NCBI RefSeq assembly: GCF_000006565.2
Contig: NC_031477.1
Coordinates: forward strand, 164,141 to 228,140
Length of the DNA: 64,000 nt
Reading direction: 5' to 3'
Origin: Toxoplasma gondii ME49
Taxonomy: Eukaryota > Apicomplexa > Conoidasida > Eucoccidiorida > Sarcocystidae
Shown: one piece after another, positions 33,625 through 47,000 of the stretch
Layout: each line of letters begins with the position of its first letter
How positions within the stretch are numbered: the first letter of the stretch is position 1
Notes under the pieces: generated by a model
Databases searched by the model: none
Told to the model about the DNA's origin: nothing
Seen by the model: only the letters and a program-made list of their open reading frames with translations
Made by a program: the position numbers and the translations under genes

Positions 33625-36600
33625 ATGGGTCGTGTCCGATGGTTTATTGGGCGGCAGATGTGTGTCTACTACGGCGTGACTGTACGATGTCTCTCTTCAC
33701 GTCAACCCCGTTCCATGCGGTCGTCATGTAGTGGTGCAAGAGATGAAGCCTCTCTGAAAAACACTGTAGGTGGTCATATTGATGTCATGCACAAAAAGTT
33801 TCAGAGCTTCTGGAATGGCGGCGTGTGTCTGGCAATATGCAGCATCGTTTCCGGACATTACTACCACCGGCCGGTGGGCCAGCGAGAGCTCCGGCAGCAG
33901 ACTGTCACCCCCAACTCCACCATGGGACGGATGTCCGGGCACCTGGACATTTGTCGGGAGGTGGTCCGAATTCACTAGGTGTTTTGGCCGTATCTGATCA
34001 CACGTATCCGGCAGAAAAACCTCTCGGGGACGCCACTGGGCAAGGCAGTTTTCTTCAGTGTAGCATGAGCGGGTTGATACCGGTAGACGCTGGGTACACA
34101 TTGGAATATCTCCGATTTCTCCTTACAAGCTCGTGTTCCAGGATGTCACCCTTCTTCTTTTTGGACAGACGTTCAATCATGGTGAAAGGTAGAGAAATAA
34201 GGCCACCCTCCGAACTGTGCCCTGACGGGGCATCGCCGATAACCCCAGCTGCACGACGTACATCCGATACCACGAACTATGGCGTCGTGGTAAGATCATA
34301 TGTATATCCTGAAGAGCTTTCAGGAGCTTGTTTGGTTAGGGTTACAACGTGGCCGGCTGATGTGAAGTGCGACTGGCAATCGATGTCAACAGACCCTGAT
34401 ATTGATCTCCCGAGGAACGCTCATGATCCTGTAGAAGGACACTCCGTGGACTCGCCCAAATTTGAGGAAGGGCACACAAAGGCAACTGATGCATTGCCAA
34501 CAGCAGGTGGTAATCAAGTTGTTGGAATTTCGCATAACAGACTTCCAATGGAGCAGGACGTGGATGTGGTCGTGTGTCACGAGGCCGTAACGACAGGTGC
34601 AACCGGAGACTTCTTCCGTCTGCTGGACCTCACGTAGGGCAGGAATCAATCCGCTTAGTGTTGATATTACGACGAGCTTTATGTTATGAGGCGAATTTGC
34701 CTATCAACTTGGGAGAGAGATAAGAAATAGTCCAGATGGGCGTTGATTGGCGACAGGAACTACGGCGTTTAGAGGCCGTAACCCTTACGGGAATTTGCCG
34801 ATCAAACAGAACAGCTGAACGAGTTGATTGTCCGAATGCAGGAGAGATGCTGTGTACTGTTGTGCTAATGGAGTGCAGAAAGAGCTGCACGCACAGCTGG
34901 CAACATTCAAATCATGTTTGTGCTCAGGGAACATCAGGTGGAGTGCTGGAAAGGAGACGTCTACGAATTTCGAGAAGGCGGAGAACCCGATTTTTCACAC
35001 AGCGTTTTCGTCTGTCGCGTGTACACGGTAGGCTACTAAGTACTTCCTCTGCTCGATGTACTTTTCGGTGGGTGTCACCGGCAGTCACAGCCATCTAACT
35101 GCAGAACTCGAACAGTCGTGAGTGAATATGTACGGCAATGTTATTCAGAGTGCGACGGTTCTGCAAGAAATCGAAAAATATCTGTGTTCTTTTCAGGACA
35201 CAGCCACTACCAAGGAGGCGTACAACGGGTGCTTGCTAGTACATGTTTGTGCTCGCTCATCCTTGAGCCAAAGAACGAGTTTGTCGGATCTTCGGCAGGC
35301 AGCAGCTCGTATGACGAAGTGCCTGCTCAAAGTTCGCGAAACTCTTCGACCGTGCGTGAAGCTGAAAAGGCGCCACTCTCTAAGCATAGGCGAATCAAGT
35401 CTTGCCAAGTCACCTGGAGTCTTCCCCATTCCGGGAGACGGCCGTAGAATGTAAAGCGACTCAAGTATGTTAGGAGCACCCAGGGGTCTTCGGATGCCTT
35501 GAGCTCGCGCGTTTACTTCCGTGCCTTGGCATGAGCTTGATGTTATTTTCGGCCGTTTCACCACAACGAGCGTTGTCGTTGTCGGGCGCGGGTGCACGCA
35601 TCGTCCCTCTAGTGCTGCAACCAATTTCGCTGAGTGTTGTTAAAACCGCTGCCACGTGGGAACACTGGGTAGAAAGGTCTGAATCGCGATTCACCTGTAC
35701 AGAGACATTATCTACTTTTGATGTTGCCAACTTAGTTGTTATCATTTTCAAGAGGTGATTCCGTGGAGTTGGGTGGAGACGCGACCGTGCTCAGTCTTTG
35801 TCAGGTGCTGAAGACAGCAGAACTCCCAACGCAGAAGCATGGACCACTAACACGCCTAAGATACAAGGAGGTGACCAACCACATAAACGATCGCCGTTCC
35901 CTCAGAAGCGCGCGTTAGCTCAACTTGTGTAACTTTAGACGGCGGCTATCTGGTGGTTTCATGCAGTAGAGCCGAGGCCGTACGATATAACATCGTGCTG
36001 ATAAGCGTGACGAAGCTTCCAGGAAGCCCCATAGTATCGTGCAACGCGGTGGAACACCGGTTGTCTCTATGCTCGAAACCAGCGGTGCTGGTATATTTGT
36101 TTCGCTTGGCACTTGAAAAGCGCTTTGCAAGCCTGGTTCACGTTTTCTGAGAGCAGAGTGCACGTAACGCCCCACGAAAGTGCGTGCAGATCGAAATGGT
36201 GGAGCGTCTACGTAACGACAGGTATTGGAGCAAGTTTGATCGGTTCTACACTACGAAGTTTCCTAAAAATACTTTTGTTAATATACCCGACAAATGGTCG
36301 TTATCATTGTTGCACGACTTATGGGAGCGATTGACGCCAGGCCGCGCAACCGACTTATGCCCATGCAACACTCACTCCACCCAAACGCAGAAATTACATT
36401 TGACAGCCCATGTCATAGTTCAGCTTATTGTATCATCGACCACACTCAAAAATGCTCTAGCTTGAAAGGCAGAGGAAAGTAATTAGCGCACCACAAGCTG
36501 GAAGAAGATGTAATGTTTGGCTGTTCAGTGTTTTGCTGGCAACTTACCGTGCCGATGAACGATGATAACGGCAGCAAGAAATACTTTTTCTGTGATGCGC

Positions 36601-38005
36601 TTTTCCTGGATCAACAGTTGGCGTCACTCCATTTTGAGTGCTGCAAACTAGAATGATTCTTGTACCTCCTTCGATGGATGCTTCGAGAGCGGATAGTCAG
36701 CAGCATGCTTCCCCTCCGGTCTTGTAACTATGGGACCCGCTGCTCTTCAGAGCCGTCTGTCTCTCTGCCATACGCGGGCACTCTGTGTGCTGCATTTGTG
36801 TACCCAAGGACCGGGGCCCGTAAGCCTGAAAACTAACTCTCGTCAACGAAGCCGAAATCAAGGAGTTGTATCTATGCAGTGTTCTGTGTGTTCCGTCTGT
36901 CTCACAGCGCAACTGCTCGCGGGTGGCACGCAAGAACGGGCAAAAGATGAAAGGCGGTAAGGACATGATGCAGTCTCCGTGCCAGTAGTCACAACGTACT
37001 TGCAGTTCCTTTTTAATATGGTAATAGTGCCTGTAAGGTTGAAACTACAAGTAGCGGCTACTGATGAGCTAGACTGCCAAGATCTGAAAGAACTTTTCGG
37101 ACTTCAACCCCATGTTAATATAGCGCTTCGCATGGTTACTTTGTGATGTTGCTTCAGAAAAAACAATTTCCCTGAGTATTTAATGGCCACAACCACGGCA
37201 ACCGATTCGGTTGAAACATCGTTGACGACCGTCAACCGTCTAATTTTTCAGAACGCCTTTACTTCTGTCAGATCCCCACATAGTGCTCATTTCAGCATTT
37301 CGCCACGGATGTCATATTATTCCGTTCTTGTTTTGTGGCAACACAGGCAGCATCGCTACATTCTGCGCTGTGTGTTCCCATGAGGTCAGATGGTTGCTAC
37401 ACAGCCGACGTGATGTACAGCCACCAATTCTGGCCGTTAGACCCATCTTCCTCCAACAGCCACAACGGCCATCAGCGACTAGTTCGGTTTCGAGCGAGTG
37501 GACTGACTTGTCATCGATGACTATCCCTCACGTTTGCCTACTGGTGGGCCACGTGCCACCTCTGCCGAAGAGTACCTGCCGTCAACTTTCTTGCTGCTAA
37601 AGTACGCTCTATGGCGTGTTAACAAATCTGAACTCCCGAAATAGTGAGACGAAGGGGATATTCCGTGGTAGGCAACCGCATCCCGCCCTCTCCTGAAATC
37701 TACCGTATGCTGCACTGTCAGTCGTTCTCGTGCAGCAGATAAATTGTCTTCAGGTGACAAACGGGTCTTCATCTCATGTTGCGCGAGTGTTTGTGACAAC
37801 ACGGAATCAAGATGAAGCCTCACAGATAACATTGTGGGTCCAGAAATTTTCCCCTGTTGTCAGGGGCTATGCGAGACGGTTACATGATGAGAATGCTCTG
37901 TCCAAGGGAGAATTACGACTCCTGACATCCGTCGTCTTCGATGGCATTTTCATTGCCGAACAAGTCGACTGCGAACTAAAGCAAGCTCATGTCGGCGATA
38001 CCTAG
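33625..38005 (+). CDS. Multi-exon micro-intron gene of unknown function (partial model)
   Basis: No long ORF exists, but natural-looking protein segments follow one another if introns of about 50-61 nt are removed. Best supported introns: 34823-34878 (56), 35028-35084 (57), 35332-35389 (58), 35444-35503 (60), 35612-35672 (61), 35697-35754 (58), 36136-36189 (54), 36430-36486 (57), 36820-36879 (60). Phases agree across 35390-35870, reading GVFPIPGDGPRAFTSVPW then LDVIFGRFTTTSVVVVGRG then DSVELGGDATVLSL. Later segments include RNDRYWSKFDRFYTTKFP, VMFGCSVFCWQLTVPMN and, in the last exon to the stop at 38003-38005, ARVFVTTRNQDEASQITL. The start, several middle joins (35085-35331, 35871-36135, 36490-37700) and the number of genes are unresolved; it could be two genes. 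No family recognised. Confidence 0.5.
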
Positions 38006-39184
38006 TTTTATGGAAACCTCCGCGTAGCAGAAGCGGGAGGATGTGACATAACTATGCTGGATAATCCTGAAGAATAAATGCACAGATTGTTATGCAGCAT
38101 GCGGCTGTGGGTTCTTGTGCTACCCGCAGCGTCATACTTTTCGTTCGAGTTGTGCTGCCACAGAAAATAGAGGAAATCAATGGCGTTGATGTTGAACCAC
38201 ATACCGTTCCAAGCTAAGTTCTTTCAGAAATGAACCTCAAATCTGACAAGCTTCAACGGTCAATCATAATTACAGGACGTCAAAATTCACAGCCACAAAA
38301 CTGCCTTCATATTAACAAAAATGTTCGTCTCGTACAGACCAAGCATTCCCTGGTAACAATGTGATCCCGTACAGCATTTTTTATCAAACACGAAAGATGT
38401 GCAAGGATTTAATGCTTTCTTCAGCGAAACAAACACATGCCGGTGAGGAATTTTCGTGCGAAGCCACCGGAATCCGCACTGGGACCCTTCCCAGTTCTTT
38501 GAATGGGGTCGCTCGTGCGTGAGCTCCTCAGTGAAGTCCGACGAGAGAGAATGACTCCCGGCATTAGCCAATTTTCCTGGCCAGACATTAGTACGATGAA
38601 GAAAATCTGGATCGGCAAGTGCTTATTTCTACGGGAGCAGCTGGCGTCCAGCCTTTACGGTGGGGCTTTGGGAAGTGCTATCACACGTACTTATCTTCAG
38701 TGATGCATGGCGATTTTGGTAAGTGAATCCGATGGATTAGCTTGCTATAGACACAAGTAAGTACTTAACTGTGTGCAGAGAACTTTTTGAGTGGGGTTTT
38801 ATTGCTACTGGCGAAACCGAGTGTTTCGTGCACTACGCAACCCCGCGTTCGGCTTCAGGCATAGCTCGTTGCTGGTCACACCAAGACTACGTTGCCTAAT
38901 GCTTGGCAATGACGCCGCCGCAAATTTTTAAAAATAACAGCGCATAATCCACGATGCATACCGTGAGACAAAATGGTTGCCCTCTGAATTGTTATAATCT
39001 ATACTGAAAGGCACTGTTGGCGCCGGATTCAGACAATGCATGGGGGTAGACGTCAGGCTGAGGACCGCGGGCGCGAACGGCCATGCGCGTAAAAGTGCAG
39101 GATGCAAAGATGGCAGGTCTTCCATTTGTTTTTTCGTATCTTCGGTTCAAAGTGAACTTTCTGTTTACCTCGGACGTTTCAAAG
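38006..39184. other. Intergenic region upstream of glutaredoxin
   Basis: No convincing exon. Short frames at 38287-38703 on both strands lack splice support. The last 200 bases hold in-frame upstream ATGs of the glutaredoxin gene at 39083 and 39110. Confidence 0.5.
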
Positions 39185-40654
39185 ATGGCAGAGACGTTAG
39201 CAAGCGAAGCCCACGTCGCCGAATGGGCTGACCGGCTCATTAAACAACACAAAGTTGTTGTCTTTTCCAAAAGGTATGCACTGTTGTCAAAAATCCTGGA
39301 GAAATTTGCGGCAGCAATGACCCAGATCTTTTTGTATGCCTCAGTGACACATGATATTTTCGTAGAGAAATCCGTCGTTTGCTCGTGCACACTTCTCCCG
39401 AATTTCCCCTGTGCCATGAGAAGACATATATTGATCCCGTATCTCGAATGAGCTTTTCCAATTCCTTCCCCCGGTCCATCGTGCAGAGGTTCATCTCTTG
39501 CGTGTAAGCAGCTTGCTAGTTTTGTCTTTTATTGGTTTTAGAGGTTCGAGGGACACTACTGCGGCTCCTTCCCCCATTTGTCGCAGCAATGAATTATGTG
39601 TCTCCTGCAACTGCAGCAACTGCCCGTATTGCCGAAAAGCAATCGAGGCGTTTCAGTCTGTCAAAGCGAAAGACATGGTGAGTAGATACGAGCGCATAAC
39701 CTGCAGTTCTGCGTAAGCCGATGAGTGGAGAGACGAAATGCATAAGAACTCTTAATGCCGGTCTGTCCTCGGTCTGTTGAACATCGGGTGCTGCTCTGTC
39801 CTCAACTTGCGTGAGTCACATGCATTCAACAGGGCTCAGGTCTGGTGGTGTGGTTGTCAATATGGAGCAGCGTCACTCTGTAGCGATGCTTTTCATACAC
39901 ACCACTAGGCAAAATATAGCACGAAAACGCATGTGTGCGGCATTCCAAATTTTTGGTGTATTATAGTCATGTTTGATGCGCTGACCGAGAGGCGACGTGT
40001 TCATATTTGCAGTTTGCCCACGACAGGGTCAAGATTATCTTGGAACCATCATTTTTAGTCTTCCAGCTCAACTACGTCAGGTATTCAAGATTCTGTTGTT
40101 GAGGTCTGGCAACGGGTTTGTTCTCTCAGCATGTCGAGGAAATCGAGGGTAGCCCTTACATGGACGCCATCCAAGATTATATGAAGCAGCAGACGGGGGC
40201 CCGCTCCGTCCCTCGTGTTTTCATCGGCGGTCAGTTTCTGGGAGGCGCAGAGGACACGGTAAGCTTGTGCGGCAGTAGATAGAGCGGATTATTGGGGTGC
40301 ATGCACGTAGAACCTCGAATTGGCAGTTTTCAGGTCGTTTTTTAGTGAATTGGCTCCGAAGCGCAGCAAGCGAATGTTGGGATGCATAGCAGCCGTTCTT
40401 AAATCGCACTAGCAGCAAGGGAGCACCCGTTTCCGTGTGCAGAAGTACGGAAGACTGGAGAACGCCGGTTACGGCATGGCGTCCACAAATGGGACTGTGG
40501 CGCAAGTACCGTTACGACCCTTTTCCCTTGATCACCAACATTCCACAAACCCCCATCTGGTGGTGGATTATGGATGCCTGATTATGTGTCTCAGATACGT
40601 GCCAAAGCTGATGGCACCCTCGTCGAAAAGCTTCGAGCGGCCGGGGCTCTGTAG
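39185..40654 (+). CDS. GRX: Dithiol glutaredoxin (CPYC)
   Basis: Four exons, 39185-39273, 39617-39677, 40130-40258 and 40595-40654, give 112 residues in frame; introns are 343, 452 and 336 nt. It reduces disulfides and glutathionylated thiols with glutathione. The active site CPYC lies in VVVFSKSNCPYCRKAIEAF. The glutathione-binding TVP-equivalent is SVPRVFIGG, followed by the GG motif FLGGAED, and the C-terminal helix is VEKLRAAGAL. Length is typical of a class I cytosolic glutaredoxin. I prefer the ATG at 39185 (TTTCAAAGATGG), but in-frame ATGs at 39083 and 39110 would add 34 or 25 residues with hydrophobic and basic character, which could act as an organelle-targeting leader. Confidence 0.93.
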
Positions 40655-40859
40655 TCATCTTTTGGTGACAGAATGTACAGCTCGCTTTTGTAAGACAACT
40701 TGGAATGCAGAGTGTCGCTGCAATCCTCGAGGCTGTCAATTTTCAGGGGTGTGCGTGTTTCTCATGCACTGCCATTACGTCGTGTGCTATTTCTGAACCG
40801 ACTGGAAGCTTGATCCCGTGACCAGAAATGGTACAGGATGTTTATGTTAATGCTTTTTG

Positions 40860-43570
40860 ATGCGTGGCAGTTTGGGTGACCTTCGTATGTGGACTTCGAA
40901 GATGGTGACTGTAACTTCTATCGCCGTGCGTGGATTTGTCAATTGTCCCAGAGGGGGCTCCGATGACACGGAATTCAGAAATGACCAACTGCCAGAGAAG
41001 GATTTAGTATGACGAACACATACTTTGTTCACTCCTCCCAAGGAGTTCTCTCCAGTTCCAGTTTTTGAGATAAGCACTCTGGCATGAAGCGCATCCGTAC
41101 GATTTCGAGCGTTGTATGGCTGGAATACATCTGTCTGAAAGGTTCATGGGCTCTGTTTTTTGAGCGGCGAACATTCTCATGGACGGATTCATTTGTAAAG
41201 CATCGTTTGCTTGTTGACTTCTTATCTTTCATTCCCGAAAATGAGGGTACAAGGATAAGGATTTACTCCGGACGGAGACTGCCGGCAGCCCACGTGTTTG
41301 TCAGTAGAGTGGAGGACAATCACTAAATTTGCGTATCATTCGAATAGGTGAGTTTGCCGGAGATGTCTGCAGTTGGATCAAAAAATTCTGGACAGGCTCT
41401 CAGTTTTCCTTTGGAAGCTGCCGTCTTTTGCGTGCAAGATATAGCAGGAGGCGAACGGAGCGTAAGAGCTTCCGGACAGAAACAAATACGGGCGAGCACC
41501 TCTCGCTGCATATGCCGACTGCATTGCTGTTTGAGGCAAATGCCATTTTCTTTTCTTCAAATATCGAAGGCATCTCAGGATATCTTGACTGATAGTCTCT
41601 GCCGAGAAGGTGGATAGTTGAAAACATGCTCAGTCATCGTAGCGTCTGCCATTTTTCTGGTCTACCGCCGTGCAGCGCTGCTCGCCCAAAGTGGAACCCG
41701 TGCCCACGGAATTTATTGTAGCTGTCAGTCTGTTCCATAGGGGACGACAGCTACCGCGTTTCAGAACACAAGGCACACGACGCTGGGCTATTTTTGCGGA
41801 TAGTGTCGCCCAAATTCGACACAGGTCGACATGGCGGTCACGTTCCGTTTGTTAGTAGTAGTACCATCAAAGCGGGGAACACACTGTTTATTCGAGGCTG
41901 AGGTGAGCATACCGTGAGAGTGGCAACGATGTAGTTTCTCACAGAGCCTTCATTCATTACATTCACCGAATTTACCCGACCCACATAACGTGATGGTCAC
42001 CTTTTGCAAACACCGTGGACCTCGGATACGCCGGAAGTCGAGGGTTTCTAGTTGTGTCTGCCGACTGTACAGATAACGTTATTTTTTAGCATGTGGATGC
42101 TAAGTAATGGTTTACCGTCTCTTAGTATCGATACAAAACTCTTCAACCTACCTGCTTGCATAATTCAGAGAGATCGCAGCGGCATACCCCATAACGACAA
42201 TCTAAACATGGATATGATACCTGCTCAGGGGAGAGACTCCTGGTGGGTCTGCTGTAGCAAGCAGAGAATGCATCCTTGAGTACATCTTCTAATCTGGTAA
42301 TGATTGATTGGAAGGGGCAATTTCTGTGCTGTAGGATAGGCCTGAACAAAATCTTCCTGTTACTTCGCGAGTGCCTATTGAATATAGTGAAGGATAATGG
42401 CTTGACCGAGTGCTAACCAGGGGCGATGAGTAGAAACTGATGGCAGCTCTTCGTATGACTGAGTAGCCGATAGGTGGGAGTACAGACTTCGCTGCCTTCG
42501 TGCCGCTGCTTTTTCTCTCCTAGGCGACAGGACGCAGTCCCACACAGAGACGGCGTTGCAGGTGCTTTACTTTTTGTTGATCAGCAGATCATACTATACA
42601 CTCTTTTGCAGTTCTCATAGCAAACCTAAAGATCCAGTTAGCGTGCCTTTGTGGTAATCAAACAGGATGAGGCATGAGGATTTCTAGAGCAACTGGGCCT
42701 AACCAGCCACATCACACCGCCCTGCTTGTTTGCTTAGTAGCTCAACTGCATATTCATTCTCATGGGAGAAGGGAAATGGGGATTTCTTAGTGTTTTCATC
42801 GACGGTGAGAGAGTTTTATGCTGGGACCAATTGGTCAACAAGAAAGCCTTCACACAACCCAGGCAAGAAGTCAGAATCCGGAACCCTCAGACAGCAATAA
42901 ACACCCATACGTGAAACGCGGGACAGGTGCTCCAATGGGCCCTCCGACTCGTGCGCGTATTCAACATCTTGCAGGATGGCGTTCCGCTGCAGAACATTAT
43001 CATGCTACAGAAAACACTATCTCACCGAGTCTCTGGATGAGTCACACCACTTGCATATGTAGTGCTACAGGAAAAAAGTGCACAGGATGCATCCGTCGGC
43101 TTAGCTCAAGTACTGACCGACAACAGCGGTCACACCCAGATCCAATGAGCGCCTCATGCTCTACGCTGATACATTCCAACGGTCGCTCTCTGGTGGACGA
43201 AGCGGTGAGGCTTTTCGATGACCAAAATGGACACCCGCAATGCAGGAAAGGACAAGAGGGACGAGGGACACCTGCCAACGTCTTGCCTGTACGTTGAAGT
43301 TTCTGAGCGCGCTTCCATTATTACGGCGTCACCAAGTCCGTCACAAGGGTCCCAGCGAAGTTCTATATCGACCCGTTCACGGACCAGGGCCTAAACGTGG
43401 TCAGCAACGTGCCAGCACGCACCCTCGTGGACACTGGGAAGCCCGATGGCGCATCTCACATTTTTGTCAACGATCGACAGGGAGAAGTCTTCTTCCATCA
43501 ATCTGGACGTCTTCGTAATCCAATAAAAACAAACGAATATGGGAGACCTACCACCTCATCCCTACCCTAA
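40860..43570 (+). CDS. Multi-exon micro-intron gene of unknown function (partial model)
   Basis: Begins only 205 bases after the glutaredoxin stop. The ATG at 40860 opens a 49-codon segment containing LGDLRMWTSKMVTV and VRGFVNCPRGGSDDTEF, ending at a donor GTATGA with acceptor CTCCAG 49 nt later (41007-41055). A 48-nt intron at 41348-41395 is also well formed. Further coding-like pieces are FPLEAAVFCVQDIAGGER (about 41400-41460) and NERLMLYADTFQRSL (about 43145-43200). The C-terminal exon (about 43310-43570) includes YYGVTKSVTRVPAKFYIDPF and SHIFVNDRQGEVFFHQSG. The stop TAA is 43568-43570. Internal joins between 41056 and 43140 are unresolved. No family recognised. It converges with PA2G4 (stop 44067). 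Confidence 0.45.
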
Positions 43571-44066
43571 AAAGGGTCAGAGGACTGAGACTCGCGGACA
43601 GACAATCTACGTAAGCTGCATGCCCCTGAGACCTTATCGGATCTTCTTTAGCATCCTTTGTTTCCTCTGTCACTTTGGAGGATTGTCCGTACATGCCATC
43701 CCTTGCTTGCACCATTCGCCACTAATCTCCCTCGCCATTCCAATTTCGGAAGTGTCAGCCGACCGTTCTGTTTCTTGAGCGGCTCTTTCACTGCTGCATT
43801 TCTCCAGCTTCTCGCCTTTCCACCCCTCGCAACACCTGTCGCGCTGGTGTAGCAGTGAGCAAGACACAACAACACCACTCTCACGTCGAAAGTGTTTCTA
43901 CCCAAGTGACACGGGGGAGTTGCCACCTATAGATCAGGCCCACCAGGGTAGCACTTGCAGACAAGTCATCGCCTCTTTGCAACCAGACACGGCCGTACCG
44001 ATGGCTCCGGTCGCTTTGTGGCTGCCAGTTTTCCTCAAGTGACAGGAGAAATATCTGCTGCACAAT
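43571..44066. other. Convergent 3' intergenic region
   Basis: Between the stops of the unknown gene (+) and PA2G4 (-). Only short overlapping ORFs, no RNA gene seen. Confidence 0.5.
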
Positions 44067-47000
44067 CTAAGCGTTGTTTGCATCCTCCCTCTTCTCCACC
44101 TGCGCCTTCTTCTTCAATTTCTTCGGATTTACCGAAACGGCCAACAACGCCTTCAGACTTTCATCCTCAACTGTGTGAATGCTGTCCAACTCCTTCTCGT
44201 ACAGCAAGGGGAGACCGGTGACCTGCATGGAAAGAATTCGACGTGCCATCAGAAAACAAAAAAACGATCCACGTTTTGTCGGCGGCGACGGCTGCACGCT
44301 TTTCGACCTTTCCGACCAGATACCGGCTTCTTCACATCACAACACGGCGACACGATTGGCACACCTAAAGCGTGTTATCACGATGCATATGCGGATTACG
44401 TACAAATATGTAATGCTTCTGCACTAGACTTGTGACAGACAAGGCATAACCACACACTTTACTTCAACGTTTCTCCGAGCTCTTCCTCCCGGAACTGAAC
44501 AGGGTTGAACCCCGCTGAGAATAATATGAGAAACGAACAAAGGCTGACTAGGTGTATACAAATCGTACGCTTCAAGGACTGAGATTGTCTGCACACAGAA
44601 GAACTAGCTCACCTTCTTTGTGCCCGTGGGGAGGAGGAGGAGAGTGAATTTGAACTGGGCTACGTATTCGCCAGGTTTCTCTGTGAAGAACAACCAAGAA
44701 ACATTCGCGTCGCGGAAAAACAGTGCACTAAACTAAGCGAAACATGGTTGCAGGGTGTCGTCCACCGAAGGCTTTCTTTGCATTGAAGCAAAAAGGCTTT
44801 TCGGGTTTGTGAGGAGCAGCTGCCGTGAAAGCACTGTGCAGTGGAAGCAACACATTTCCACTGACCAACCATTTCACGTCCTCTGGCACAAGCATAAAAG
44901 GTTCACGGGCAACAAAAGAAGCAGCTTTCCCTCCGAGCCCTCCATAAGGCAGGAAAGAAAAGTTCTGCACACCTGTCATGACAGGGTACGGGTGCAGGAG
45001 CTCATGCCGCATCGCTTCGGCGACGCCAACCTTGCATGCTCTGTCATCCGAGAATCCGCGGAGAGAAAACGGCAGGGTCGGGTACTCTGAACAACACAAA
45101 CATAAATTTACGGTCAAGACAGTCGTCAGCGAATTTAGGAGGCGGTCATCTCCTTTTATGAACAGTCCTGCGCCCTCAACGAGAGCGACTTCACTCGACA
45201 TCACACTGATGCGTCTTCCTACAAGAGATGGTAACACGACATCTTTCGCCTAACCGCTCTGCCGTTCTCTCAAACGACATCACAACCCGCACCCCAAAAA
45301 GACACCTGCTCGCGACCTTCTACTTCTTCCAGTACTTTCTCGGCTTTCCTCCTGGCCTTCCGTATTTTTTTCATCTCCCCATGTTCTGTCTTCTGTTTTC
45401 TCGCCATCTTTCGGGCACTTCACATACTACCCACGACAGGACAGAAAGCCGCCTCTCGGGAAAGAAGGCATAATCTTCGCGACCTACTGTTTTGCACTTC
45501 ACTCATGAAATGCCGGCCAAGTTGAGACTTGAGGATGTATGTGCGATCTACAGCCCTCTTGTAAACTGTCGGTTTGACTGCCGCGTCTTTGGCCTTGCCT
45601 TCGCCTGCAGACAGAAAGCAGAATATCCCGGCAACTTCAGCGCGTTACCACCTTGTTACACAACTTTAGGTACACTGATACATCGAAAAGGGCTTCCTAT
45701 TCACAAGTATTTTGATGCGTGACTTACCGCTAGAGATGACGATATCGACGCCATACACTTCATTTGGCTCGAACTCAAACTCTTCCGGCTGAACAAGCGC
45801 CACACCAGATGCGACAGAAAACAAATGAAATAAATGCAACGGTGGCTTTGCGCCACGGATGTGTCGAACAGCTGTTACCACGAAACAAACCTGCTGCAAG
45901 TAAAGCATCGTCACGCGAATATACTGCTGGGTGCGAGCGCCACATTGTTTTCACAACCACGCAGAGTACCATCGGTCGTCAGAAGTTCACCGACTGCATT
46001 GTTTGAACCCATGTCTCCGATTGGATGGCTTCAAGGGACTGCGCGTCTTGCCAAATGATATACCAAATGTCATTGACAACTTTGTGCTACCGACCGCACA
46101 TTTTCTAGCTACGACCTTGAAATCTTTCCTCGGAGAGGGGTACACATGCACCAGAAAATCTACGACGTGCTGTCTTCAGCTTCTGTCTCACCTCGTCTTC
46201 GCCTGGACCGGGCGTCGCGTCAGCAAAGCATTTGCTGCCCTCGATGACATATCGCTTGAGCTGGTGAGATAGTACACCCTGTGGCAAAACGCACACCGGA
46301 AAAAACAGAGATGAGATACAAACAATTACCACCTGTGTCGGCACTCCTGTCGCATGCGCAGACACATATCCATTGACATACACGTGTACCGCCCACATAG
46401 CACAATGGGGCAGCTACATTGCTCCCGCTTAAACGCTTGCAAGGCTTTTGCCTCCCGATTCACCTGCAGACAAGTTGGATTCATTGTTAAAAAGAGAACG
46501 CTGAGGACGATGGGGACACTGACCCTGTTACAGTATGCTCCTTGTTCTCACCTGGAGGGGCGTGCAGCCGTACTGCTTCGCCGCGAGTTCGATGGTCTTT
46601 GTGAGATCTGTGCTTTTGTGGCCAGCCTTTACCAGCCGCATGCACGCCTCGGCGGCTGTCCAACACGCCTTGATAACATCCGCTTTTCTGCCAGTGATGC
46701 GTCCTTGTTCCTGTGCACCAGAAGTACCTCCAAAGATTCCAGGCAAGGATGCATCGCAAACGACGGTGTACGCGACGACGGCAATGTAGCCGTCGATGTG
46801 GCAGCCCAAATCAACCTTCACAACGTCGCCCTCCGCCAAAACTCTGTCTGTTTCCGCGTTCTCCTCAACGGGAGAGAAGTGTCCACAAATCTCGTTGATG
46901 GAGATACACGTTGGAAAGGCAATGCCCTTCTCCATCTTCTTCCCGTTTTCTTTCTTGTTGTACACCTTGGAGCATGCCTCCACGATGTACGTGTCTCCAG

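Noticed and set aside
35634..35672. 39-nt intron in the unknown gene at 33.6-38.0 kb
   Set aside because: On checking the phase it produced a stop. The 61-nt intron 35612-35672 restores the frame and fits the size class.
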